From the NCBI GenBank assembly GCA_020632915.1, contig JACKEP010000006.1, positions 270,331 to 334,330 on the forward strand: 64,000 nt of DNA. The letters are read 5' to 3'. Below, piece by piece: positions 29,983 through 37,485 of the stretch (position 1 is the first letter of the stretch; each line of letters starts with the position of its first letter). The notes under the pieces were generated by a model. It was given only the letters and a program-made list of their open reading frames with translations. It had not been told where the DNA came from and searched no databases. The position numbers were made by a program, and so were the translations under genes. This DNA comes from Alphaproteobacteria bacterium (GTDB taxonomy: Bacteria > Myxococcota_A > UBA796 > GCA-2862545).

Positions 29983-30708
29983 TCAGTCCACGGGGCAGCG
30001 CGTGCCCTTCGTGGCCAGCGTGGCGATGCTCTGGATGGTGTCGTCGATGCCGCCGGCAGCCATGGACGAGGCGAGCCCGGCCGGCACGGATCCACCGGGG
30101 TCGGCCCACGTGTAGTACTCGACGAGCGTGGACGTGCCGTCCAGGTCGATGAGCAGCCACGCGCCGCGGGTGAAGTCGATGTGCATTCCCTTGGCGGCCC
30201 ACGCCGTCGCCGTGGGGGTGGGCGTGGCGAAGTCGCCGTCGGTGGCCCAGACCTGTTCGCGCACCCGACCGTTCGAGCGCGTGCGCAGGGCGTCGTTGGC
30301 GCGGATGTCGATCACCCACCAGCGGTCGGTGAGGAGCGGCACCGGCAGGAACTGGAACACCCGGCGGGGGCTGCCGCACGCCGTGCCGCGCAGGATCTCG
30401 GCGTAGTCGAGGCGGGTGTAGTCGACCTTGGAGGCGTCGTCGTTGATCGCGGCCCAGTAGCGAGCGATCGGCACGTCTACGATGGCCACGCCCCACGCCT
30501 GCTTGGCCTTGTGCCCCTCCACCTGCTCCAGCCCGGTGACGACGGCACCGCCGGCGGCCTCCGTGTAGACCGAGCGCGGCACGGCCGGCGCCTTGGCGTC
30601 GAGGCGCAGCGCGCGCAGGGCCTGCACCTCGTCGACGCGGGCGAGCACCAGAGACGGCTCGACGGCGTGGGCGAAGCTGGCGGTGAGGACGAAGACAGCG
30701 CTGAGCAT
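29983..30708 (-). CDS. Secreted START/SRPBCC-like protein
   Basis: A 241-aa exported protein: MLSAVFVLTASFAHAVEPS is a signal peptide with cleavage after AHA. The body resembles the lipid-binding START/SRPBCC fold in pattern: IVDVPIARYWAAINDDA, then RVFQFLPVPLLTDRWWVIDIRAND, AWLLIDLDGTSTLVEYYTWADPGGSVPAGLAS and a C-terminal long helix. The family call is from this pattern only. GGAGGG precedes the ATG at 30708. Possible role: periplasmic lipid or hydrophobic ligand binding. Confidence 0.6.
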   Translation of the reverse strand: MLSAVFVLTASFAHAVEPSLVLARVDEVQALRALRLDAKAPAVPRSVYTEAAGGAVVTGLEQVEGHKAKQAWGVAIVDVPIARYWAAINDDASKVDYTRLDYAEILRGTACGSPRRVFQFLPVPLLTDRWWVIDIRANDALRTRSNGRVREQVWATDGDFATPTPTATAWAAKGMHIDFTRGAWLLIDLDGTSTLVEYYTWADPGGSVPAGLASSMAAGGIDDTIQSIATLATKGTRCPVD

Positions 30709-30757
30709 GGACCCTCCTGCGCGGATCCATACCCGGCGCAGGCCTCGGGCCGCAGGA

Positions 30758-31474
30758 TCACGCGACCGGGTGGGTCCAGACGTCGTCGGGACCGGCTGCC
30801 GCGTCGCGGGCGACGGCGTCCAGCCGGGCGCGCACGTAGCCGGGCAGGAAGAACCGGAACCACACCAGGCCGTACAGCGCGCCCCCGAGGTGGGCGGCGT
30901 GGGCGATCGTCGCGTCGAGGGGCGAGAACAGCCCGATGATGTCGAGCAGCACGAACAGGCCGACGGCGATGATCTGCGGCACCGGGAGCACGAAGAACAA
31001 CAGCAGGATCACGCGCGGGAAGCACAGCGCCGCCACCACGGCGATGGCCATGACCGCGCCGGACGCCCCCAGGGCCGGCGCGGTCAGTCCGGTGACGTGG
31101 CAGTACAGCAGGTGGCCGAGCGACGCGACGATGCCGCCGGCGACGTACAGGTGCACGAAGGCGCGCGCGCCGACCACGCGCTCCACCTCGCTGCCGAACA
31201 CCCACAGCGCGAGCAGGTTGAACGCGAGGTGGGCGATCGAGGCGTGGCTGAACGCGCTCGTGAGCAGGGTCCAGTAGCGACCGTCGGCCCACGACGCCGG
31301 GCTCACCAGGAAGTGGTCGGTCATCAGGTTCAGGCCGCGGTCGAGACCCAGCGACGCGGCGCCCCCGAAGAACTGCCACACCGCGAACACGGCGATGTTG
31401 ATCACCATCAACATCGGCAGCGCCCGCAGGGGGGCGAGGGGGAGCTCGGCGCTGGGGCGGCGGCGTCGGGGCAT
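30758..31474 (-). CDS. Rhomboid-family intramembrane serine protease
   Basis: A 238-aa membrane protein with six or seven hydrophobic segments. The catalytic Ser is in GASGAVMAIAVV, the His in ATIAHAAHLGGALYGLVW, and the first-loop region has YWTLLTSAFSHASIAHLAFNLLALWVFG with the conserved H-x-x-x-N. The start at 31474 (MPRRRRPSAEL) is chosen for a positive-inside N terminus; the frame is open 20 codons further upstream. Substrates are unknown. The MYXO-CTERM proteins are a tempting target class, because dedicated rhomboid-like proteases process several C-terminal sorting signals, but this is only inference. Confidence 0.88.
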   Translation of the reverse strand: MPRRRRPSAELPLAPLRALPMLMVINIAVFAVWQFFGGAASLGLDRGLNLMTDHFLVSPASWADGRYWTLLTSAFSHASIAHLAFNLLALWVFGSEVERVVGARAFVHLYVAGGIVASLGHLLYCHVTGLTAPALGASGAVMAIAVVAALCFPRVILLLFFVLPVPQIIAVGLFVLLDIIGLFSPLDATIAHAAHLGGALYGLVWFRFFLPGYVRARLDAVARDAAAGPDDVWTHPVA

Positions 31475-31560
31475 CACACGCTCGTGCGGAGGGGTCGCCT
31501 CACCGTACGCACGAGGGCGGCACCGCCCAGCCACGAGCCGTCATGATCGCGCCGGACCCC

Positions 31561-33279
31561 TCACGCCACCGCGGCGTGCTCGTGGGCGTGCGCATGGGGG
31601 TGGTCGTGGTCGCCGACGAGGCCGGCCAGGAACCCGCGCGGTCCGCTGCGCCAGAGGCCGCGGACCACGACGAGCGCCAGCACGACGCCGGCGGCCGCGG
31701 CGGTCCAGCTGTGGACCTGGGGCGCGTCGGCATGCGCGGTGGCCTGGGCCGGGAGGAAGCCGTCGCCCCAGGCGACCGCCGCGGCGACGACGGCCCCCTG
31801 GGCCACGGCGAGCGCGATGGTGGCCGCCCGTCCCCACCGGCGTCGAGCGGCCGCCCACGCCGACAGACCGGCGGCGGGGCCCATCAGCGTGGCAGCCAGG
31901 GCGGCACCCGGGCTCATGCCCTTGGCGCAGAGCAGGGCGGCGAGCGGCACGGCGGCGACGGGACGCACGGTGAACACCGCGGCGGCCACACCGGCGACGA
32001 CGGCGTCGTACGGCGCGAGGCCCGACGCATCCCCGTGGTGGACGAACGCCTCGACATAGGCCGCCAACACCACCCCGAGGGCCACCCACCCGCTCACGGC
32101 GCGCGCGTTGGCGTCGGCGAGCGCGAGCAGGCGTCGACCCAGGGGACGCGGATCCGCCGGCACCACCACCGGACCTCCCGGCCACCGCGCCAGGACGGCA
32201 CCCGCGACGAGGGCCATGCCGACCGCGGCAGCGAAGCGGACGAGGGCGAACGGCCAGCCCAGCAAGCGCGCCGACACCAGGAACGCCGCGGGATCGAGGA
32301 GGGGTGCTGCCACGAGGAAGGCGACCACGGCGGCGGGGCGCGCGCCGCGGCCGAGCAGGGCGTCGGCGGTGTCGGCGGGGGAGGGGCCCTGGGGCGACAG
32401 GGTCAGGGCGAGACGCAGCCCGCTGGTCGTGCCGTCCACGGTGGTGGCGCCGGCGAGGGCCTGCACCAGCGTGGACACGGCGAGGCCCGCCCACACGACC
32501 GGCGCGACCTCGACGGCGAGCGACCACAGGGATCCACCGAACGCGAGGTGGCCGTGGGCGGCGTGGGACTGGTGGGCGTGGCCGCCGTGCAGCAGGGTGA
32601 GCGGCAGCGCGACGCCCAGCCCGAAGCCAGCGAGGTCGAGCACGCGGCCGAGCGGCGTCGTGGGGAGGTCCACGCCGAGATCGTGGACGACCACGTGCAC
32701 GAGGAGCCCCGCGATCACGGCGCGTAGCCAAGGCTCAGCGGGCGCCAGCGCTTCGGTCGGGACGACCGCACCCAGCACGACGCCGACGCCCGTGGCGAGC
32801 ACGAGGCCGAGCCCGCGCCACGTCGCGCGCCGCACGCCCTCCGCGCGCGCCGACGCGAGCACGGCCGCCGCGACCAGGGGCGCCCCGTGGATCGCGATTG
32901 CGGCGACGACGCCCAGGCCCAGCAGCGGCCCTCCGGCACCGATCTGCAGCCCGTCGACCAGCTGGTGGACGGCGACGCCGAGGTAGCCGAAGGTGAACCG
33001 GGCCTGCAGGCCCGCCCGGTCGGCAACACCCGCCACCGTCCACCGCGCGAGCGCCCGCTCGGCGGCCACCGGCACCAGCATCGTGGCGGCGGCGAGCAGC
33101 AGGGCGGCGGGACCGACCGCATCGGCGGCGGCGGGCAGCAGCTCGGCCAGCACCACCGCCAGGGCCGCGCCGAGGGCGAGGCTGCGTGCAGTGCCGACGA
33201 GCCGCTGGCGGCCGTGCAGCGCGACGACGGCGACGCCCAGCAGGGGCGGCACGAGTCCGATGGTCAGCGCCGCCAGCAC
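31561..33279 (-). CDS. ZIP-like plus permease-like membrane protein with His-rich tail (putative metal transporter)
   Basis: A 572-aa protein with about 15 hydrophobic segments. Residues 1-230 look like a ZIP-type unit (LGVAVHQLVDGLQIGAG and IAIHGAPLVAAAVLAS carry H and D/E in membrane helices, as in ZIP helices 4 and 5). A His-rich linker follows (HGGHAHQSHAAHGH). The second half (about 265-560) resembles the DUF318/SO_0444-type permeases (LLDPAAFLVSARLLGW). It ends in DHDHPHAHAHEHAAVA, a metal-binding tail. The GTG at 33279 has AGGAGGG 8 bases upstream. Zinc, copper or nickel transport is inferred from the His clusters. Confidence 0.6.
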   Translation of the reverse strand: MLAALTIGLVPPLLGVAVVALHGRQRLVGTARSLALGAALAVVLAELLPAAADAVGPAALLLAAATMLVPVAAERALARWTVAGVADRAGLQARFTFGYLGVAVHQLVDGLQIGAGGPLLGLGVVAAIAIHGAPLVAAAVLASARAEGVRRATWRGLGLVLATGVGVVLGAVVPTEALAPAEPWLRAVIAGLLVHVVVHDLGVDLPTTPLGRVLDLAGFGLGVALPLTLLHGGHAHQSHAAHGHLAFGGSLWSLAVEVAPVVWAGLAVSTLVQALAGATTVDGTTSGLRLALTLSPQGPSPADTADALLGRGARPAAVVAFLVAAPLLDPAAFLVSARLLGWPFALVRFAAAVGMALVAGAVLARWPGGPVVVPADPRPLGRRLLALADANARAVSGWVALGVVLAAYVEAFVHHGDASGLAPYDAVVAGVAAAVFTVRPVAAVPLAALLCAKGMSPGAALAATLMGPAAGLSAWAAARRRWGRAATIALAVAQGAVVAAAVAWGDGFLPAQATAHADAPQVHSWTAAAAGVVLALVVVRGLWRSGPRGFLAGLVGDHDHPHAHAHEHAAVA

Positions 33280-33395
33280 CGGACGGTCCCTCCTCTCACC
33301 TGCGTCGGGACCCGCGCGTCCCAGATGCAACACGATGGCAGGTAGCGCGTGGAGCCGCGCCGTGCACCGCGCGGTAGGGGGAGGGCGGAGGGCGG

Positions 33396-34166
33396 ATGCT
33401 CGACAGCTGGCTCCAGACCTACCAGGACCCGATGTTCCTGTGGTTCGTCGTGGGCGCCAACGTCGTCAGCATGGCCGCCTACCTGACGTTCGCGCTGCCG
33501 CTGACCTGGCTGGCGTGGGCGGAGCCCGCCTGGGCGGTGTCGTGGCGGATCCAGCGCAAGCGACCGGACGTGGCGAAGTGGTTCGCACCGGGCCTGCGCG
33601 CCTGGGCCGTCAACAACGCCGTCCTCCTGGGCCTCATCGTGGTCACGTGGCCCCTGTGGGGCAGCCACGTCACGGTCCACACCGGGCCGTGGCCACCCTG
33701 GTGGGTGGCGGGGCTGCAGCTGCTCGCGTTCGTCTACCTCGACGACGCCCTGTACTGGGTGCTGCACCGCGCCATGCACGAGGGGTGGCTGTGGCGTCGG
33801 GTGCACACCGTCCACCACCGCGTGGTCACCCCGTGCGCCATCACCGGCCACTACATGCACCCCGTCGAGTACGTCGCCACGGCGATGCTGATGCTGGTGG
33901 GACCGCTCGTGCTCGGCGTGCACGTCGTCGTCCTCTACGCCTGGATCGTGCTGCGGCAGCTGGAGGCGGCGGAGGGTCACTGCGGCTACCACCTCGCGGC
34001 CAGTCCCCTGGCGTGGCTGCCCGGCGGGCACGGCGCCGACTTCCACGACTTCCACCACGCGCGCTTCCACGGCAACTACGCGGGCATCCTCGGATGGCTG
34101 GACGGCGTGCTCGGCACCTGGAGCAAGGGCTACGCCGAGCACCGCGCCGCGCGTCGCGAGGGCTGA
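33396..34166 (+). CDS. Fatty acid hydroxylase/sterol desaturase family protein
   Basis: A 256-aa di-iron membrane enzyme candidate. The His boxes are HRAMH, HTVHH and HGADFHDFHHARFH, with HCGYH in between, the family arrangement for C-4 methyl oxidases, carotene hydroxylases and alkylglycerol monooxygenase-like proteins. Four hydrophobic segments surround them. The ribosome site is GGAGGGCGGAGGGCGG before ATG 33396. The substrate is uncertain. It is divergent from the metal transporter gene. Confidence 0.88.
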   Translation: MLDSWLQTYQDPMFLWFVVGANVVSMAAYLTFALPLTWLAWAEPAWAVSWRIQRKRPDVAKWFAPGLRAWAVNNAVLLGLIVVTWPLWGSHVTVHTGPWPPWWVAGLQLLAFVYLDDALYWVLHRAMHEGWLWRRVHTVHHRVVTPCAITGHYMHPVEYVATAMLMLVGPLVLGVHVVVLYAWIVLRQLEAAEGHCGYHLAASPLAWLPGGHGADFHDFHHARFHGNYAGILGWLDGVLGTWSKGYAEHRAARREG

Positions 34167-34200
34167 CGCGCGCGGTGTGCGCCGCCCTCCGGTCGAGCCC

Positions 34201-34734
34201 TCAAGGCCCGCGGCGGGCCGTCTCGCCGTCGTCGGGCGCCCAGTCCAGCACCACCGCACGGGCGTCCTGGGCTTCGTGGCCACAGGGGTCGCGCACCACC
34301 ACCGACAGCGTCGCGGCCTTGCCCACGGCGGCGGCCACCTCGTCCTCGGTCAGGTCGAGGGTGACGGTGTCGCCCACCAGCTCGTACGCGGCGCCGTTCG
34401 CCCGGAGCGGTCGGCTGACCTCCTGGTAGACGTCGCGCACCGTCCCGTCGTCGGTGGTCAGGTCGAAGTCGACGACCGGGTTGCACGGATCGGTGACGTC
34501 GGTGGGCGTCCCGGGGAGGAACCCCGACGCCACCAGGCTCGCGAACACGTGGTAGCCGCCCTGGGGACCGCTGCGGATGACGAGCGTGCCGCCCTCCGGC
34601 ACCGCCTCCCACGCACGCTCGCCCGTGCCCAGCTGCACCTCCGTGGGTGCGTCGGGCAGCGCCTCGCACGCCGTCGCGCACGGTCGACAGGCACCGGAGC
34701 CGAGCAGCGCGATGGACAGGAGGACGGGCCGCAC
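34201..34734 (-). CDS. Small predicted lipoprotein of unknown function
   Basis: A 177-aa protein with signal MRPVLLSIALLGSGAC and Cys16 as lipid site. Four more Cys follow in two areas (RPCATAC, DPCNP, DPCGHE), suggesting disulfides outside the cytoplasm. The rest is beta-rich (GGTLVIRSGPQGGYHVFAS). The GTG at 34734 is chosen because it gives a clean lipobox; an ATG at 34818 would add a Pro/Arg-rich prefix unlike a signal peptide. No family is recognised. It lies 140 bases downstream of the zincin gene and may belong to its operon. Confidence 0.6.
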   Translation of the reverse strand: MRPVLLSIALLGSGACRPCATACEALPDAPTEVQLGTGERAWEAVPEGGTLVIRSGPQGGYHVFASLVASGFLPGTPTDVTDPCNPVVDFDLTTDDGTVRDVYQEVSRPLRANGAAYELVGDTVTLDLTEDEVAAAVGKAATLSVVVRDPCGHEAQDARAVVLDWAPDDGETARRGP

Positions 34735-34874
34735 GGCGCACCGGGACAGGGCGGGAGGGGGACGCCGACCGGCGGGGGAGGGTGGTCGCCGGCCGGGGCG
34801 GGGAGGAGACCCCGTCATACCGCAGCCGCGAGCGACCGGCCCCACAGGCGTGGCCACGGTGCCCGGCCCCGAGG

Positions 34875-35705
34875 TCAGCGCGTGGGCGCGAGCGCGTCGC
34901 GGACACGCTGCGCCTGCGTGGGGGTCAGGATGGGCACGCACGCCCCGAGGTCGGGGTGCATCAGCGTGCGAGGGTCCGTGCCGTGCACGAGACCGAGCGC
35001 GTGGCCCAGCTCGTGGGCGGCGACGAGGTGGGGGCGTGTCGTCGGCAGCCGCTGCAGCGCTTCGGCGGAGAGCAGCACGGTCGGCGTGAAGCGCTCGCCG
35101 AGCGCGAGCGCGGCCTGCAGCGCGCCGGCCTCGCTGCCGGACGTCGCCTGGTCGAGCAGCGGCGACAGCGTGAGGCCCCGCAGCTCGGCGAACACCGCGG
35201 TCGCCCATGAACCGGGCTCGACCAGCGTGGGCAGCACGGCGATCACCACCGTGTGCCCGCCAGCGGGCGTCGGCGTGGCGTGCTCGACCAGGAAGGCGCG
35301 CAGCGGCGCCAGCGCCGCGCGTCGTGCGGCGTCGGCGTCGCTGGCATCCAGCGTCGCCGCGCCGCCGAGGACCCACCGCGTGTCGACCCGCTGTACCGGT
35401 CCCGCCGGCGTGACCGTGAGGCCCCACGGGGCCCAGGTGCGCCGCAGGCTGTCGAGGGCCTCCTGGACCACGGCGCCGTCGACGTCCGGGCCGACGAGGA
35501 CGGTGGCGTCCAGGCGGGCGTCGAGGTGGGGTGCGGGCGCGTCCGGCGCGCACGACGGCATCGGCCACGGCGGCACGTCCGCCCACGACAGCGTCATCGC
35601 AGGCGGCGGGGGCACCGGCGCCGTCGCCGGCGGCCCACCACACGCCACGCCGATCCCCCAGAGCGCTGTCCGCGCGACGGCGCGGTGGAACGTGTCGGCG
35701 ATCAC
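34875..35705 (-). CDS. Secreted matrixin-like zinc metalloprotease
   Basis: A 276-aa protein with the extended zincin motif HELGHALGLVHGTD and a downstream Met in TLMHPD (met-turn candidate), so it is a metzincin of the matrixin or archaemetzincin type. The N terminus ends GIGVACGG, a possible lipobox, followed by a Pro-rich linker. The GTG at 35705 overlaps the stop of the DUF192 gene (GTGA). It is the last of four coupled genes. Confidence 0.75.
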   Translation of the reverse strand: MIADTFHRAVARTALWGIGVACGGPPATAPVPPPPAMTLSWADVPPWPMPSCAPDAPAPHLDARLDATVLVGPDVDGAVVQEALDSLRRTWAPWGLTVTPAGPVQRVDTRWVLGGAATLDASDADAARRAALAPLRAFLVEHATPTPAGGHTVVIAVLPTLVEPGSWATAVFAELRGLTLSPLLDQATSGSEAGALQAALALGERFTPTVLLSAEALQRLPTTRPHLVAAHELGHALGLVHGTDPRTLMHPDLGACVPILTPTQAQRVRDALAPTR

Positions 35706-36109
35706 CGCTGCACCTGCGCCGCCGCGCCGACCCAGCCCGGGCAGGCCGCGCGCGGCAGCACCTCGAGCACGGCGCGGGTGCCGGGGGTGCACACCAGCGG
35801 ATCGTCGGCGCCGCGGTCGCAGGCGACGTCGACCACCCGGTCCGTCGCGTCCAGGAACACGACGTCGATGGCGTAGGCCATCGGTGCCGTGGTGATGCAC
35901 GCCTCGACCGTCGCCGGGTACTGCAGGAGGAGGCCGTCGCCGGGGCCGAGGGGAGGCAGCGCGGTCAGCCCGTCGCGTCGTGCCTGCTCGGTGGCGGCGA
36001 CGGTCGCGCAGACCTGCACGTCGGCACCGAGGTGGACACGTGCGGCGGCGCCGCAGGGCGGACCTGCGCACCCGAGCCCCAGGACCAGCGCGACGACGGT
36101 GGGTCTCAC
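35702..36109 (-). CDS. DUF192 family exported protein
   Basis: A 135-aa protein with an N-terminal hydrophobic leader (MRPTVVALVLGLGCAG, probably lipidated or cleaved) and a DUF192 core: VQVCATVAATEQARRDGLTALPPLGPGDGLLLQYP, then APMAYAIDVVFLDATDRVVDV and PGTRAVLEVLPR. DUF192 proteins are small extracytoplasmic domains of unknown role. The GTG at 36109 overlaps the stop of the pentahaem cytochrome gene. Confidence 0.85.
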   Translation of the reverse strand: MRPTVVALVLGLGCAGPPCGAAARVHLGADVQVCATVAATEQARRDGLTALPPLGPGDGLLLQYPATVEACITTAPMAYAIDVVFLDATDRVVDVACDRGADDPLVCTPGTRAVLEVLPRAACPGWVGAAAQVQR

Positions 36110-37485
36110 TCCGGTGCGCCCTCCAGCGTCACCGTGAGCGTCGCCTCGTCCACCGTCAACACTTCCAGGAACGGCAGCGCGTCCGACAGCCCCAGCTCCC
36201 GCAGCAGGTAGGGCGGCAGCTGGCGGAACAGCAGCCGCGCCCGCACGGCGATCGGGCCCGGCGTCGTGGGCGTCGTCGGCACGAACACGGTGAACGTGCG
36301 GTCGTGCAGCGGGGGGAGCGCGGTCGACGTGAGCTCCTCGGCCGACCACGGGAACAGCTCCGGGTCGCCGTGGGCGTCGGTGAATGCCGCGCCCAGCGTG
36401 ATCAGGTCGTGGTCGCCGTAGGGGTCGAGCGTCGACCAGTAGTTGCGCAGGTCGCCGCGGTCGTCGAGCGTGCCGGTGGCGTAGAGCACCGCGCCGTCGG
36501 CGTCCGTCGCCACCACCTCGAGCCACAGCTGGCGGTTGAAGGTGGAGCCGGTGGGCAGGTTGTGGGCGTCGATGCGGTTGTCGACCGTGAGCACGACGTC
36601 GATCTGGTCGCCCGCGCGGGATGCGGGGGGCGCGTCGACGGTCAGGCTCGCCGCCGTGTGCAACAGCCCGAGCACATCGGCGCGGCGGGCGTCGCGTTCG
36701 GCCGCGGGCACGTCCTCCAGCGGAAGGTCGACCCCGACGAACCGGTGGTCGTGGACCTCGCGCTCGGTGCCGCCGACCGCAGCCATGCCGGTGCGTGCGG
36801 GCATGTGGCAGGACTGGCAGGGCGTGCCCGCCTCGGCGGCCGGGGACGTGGTCCACTCCTGGTAGGGACGCTCCAGCGGCAGGCCGCTGACCTCGACCAC
36901 GTCGTGACAGCCGCCGCAGAACCGGGCCTCGGCGTGGAGCGGAGACGCTGCAGAGGTGTGGAAGGCGTTCGGGGCGGGGTCGTCGATCGGTCCCTGCATC
37001 GGCGCGTCGGCGTCGAGCACGTGGCCGCTGTTCCAGGTGCGCTGCAGGCCGGTGACCTTGTGGCACGACACGCAGGTCACGCCCTCCAGGGCCACGGGAG
37101 ACAGGTCGTCGAACGAGAACCCGGGGACGATCTCGCCGCCGCGCGTCGCGATGGCCGAGTGGCACTGCAGGCAGAACGGGTCCTGCTGCCCGGCGAAGTC
37201 GACCTGCCGCACCTGGACGAGGCGTCGGAACACGGGGTCGGTCATCGCGTGGGCGTGGGCCGACGTGCGCCACGCGGCGACGTGATCGGGGTGGCACGTC
37301 ACGCAGCTGTCGGCCTCCGGGAACGCCGACGGGTCGAGCGTCGGCGTGGCCGGGGTGGACAGGGGGTCGTGGACGAACGCCTCGGCCACGGTGTCGGTGT
37401 CGGTGTCGGCCGGGGCGACGTCGGTGCCGTCGGTGCACGCGACGACGGCGAGGCCCAGGACCCATGCGGCGGCGGGGCGGCTCAC
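36106..37485 (-). CDS. Pentahaem c-type cytochrome lipoprotein
   Basis: A 459-aa protein with lipobox VVAC (Cys17), a short Asp/Thr repeat linker, then five C-x-x-C-H haem sites at about residues 61 (CVTCH), 105 (CLQCH), 138 (CVSCH), 190 (CGGCH) and 223 (CQSCH). The spacing and the HNLPTGSTFNRQLWLEV segment resemble cytochrome c554/multihaem nitrite-type domains, followed by a haem-free beta-rich domain (about 280-459). Distal His ligands could come from HAHAMTDP, NSGHVLD and VHDHRF. The GTG at 37485 overlaps the stop of the DUF1111 gene. Extracytoplasmic electron transfer is inferred. Confidence 0.8.
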   Translation of the reverse strand: MSRPAAAWVLGLAVVACTDGTDVAPADTDTDTVAEAFVHDPLSTPATPTLDPSAFPEADSCVTCHPDHVAAWRTSAHAHAMTDPVFRRLVQVRQVDFAGQQDPFCLQCHSAIATRGGEIVPGFSFDDLSPVALEGVTCVSCHKVTGLQRTWNSGHVLDADAPMQGPIDDPAPNAFHTSAASPLHAEARFCGGCHDVVEVSGLPLERPYQEWTTSPAAEAGTPCQSCHMPARTGMAAVGGTEREVHDHRFVGVDLPLEDVPAAERDARRADVLGLLHTAASLTVDAPPASRAGDQIDVVLTVDNRIDAHNLPTGSTFNRQLWLEVVATDADGAVLYATGTLDDRGDLRNYWSTLDPYGDHDLITLGAAFTDAHGDPELFPWSAEELTSTALPPLHDRTFTVFVPTTPTTPGPIAVRARLLFRQLPPYLLRELGLSDALPFLEVLTVDEATLTVTLEGAPE

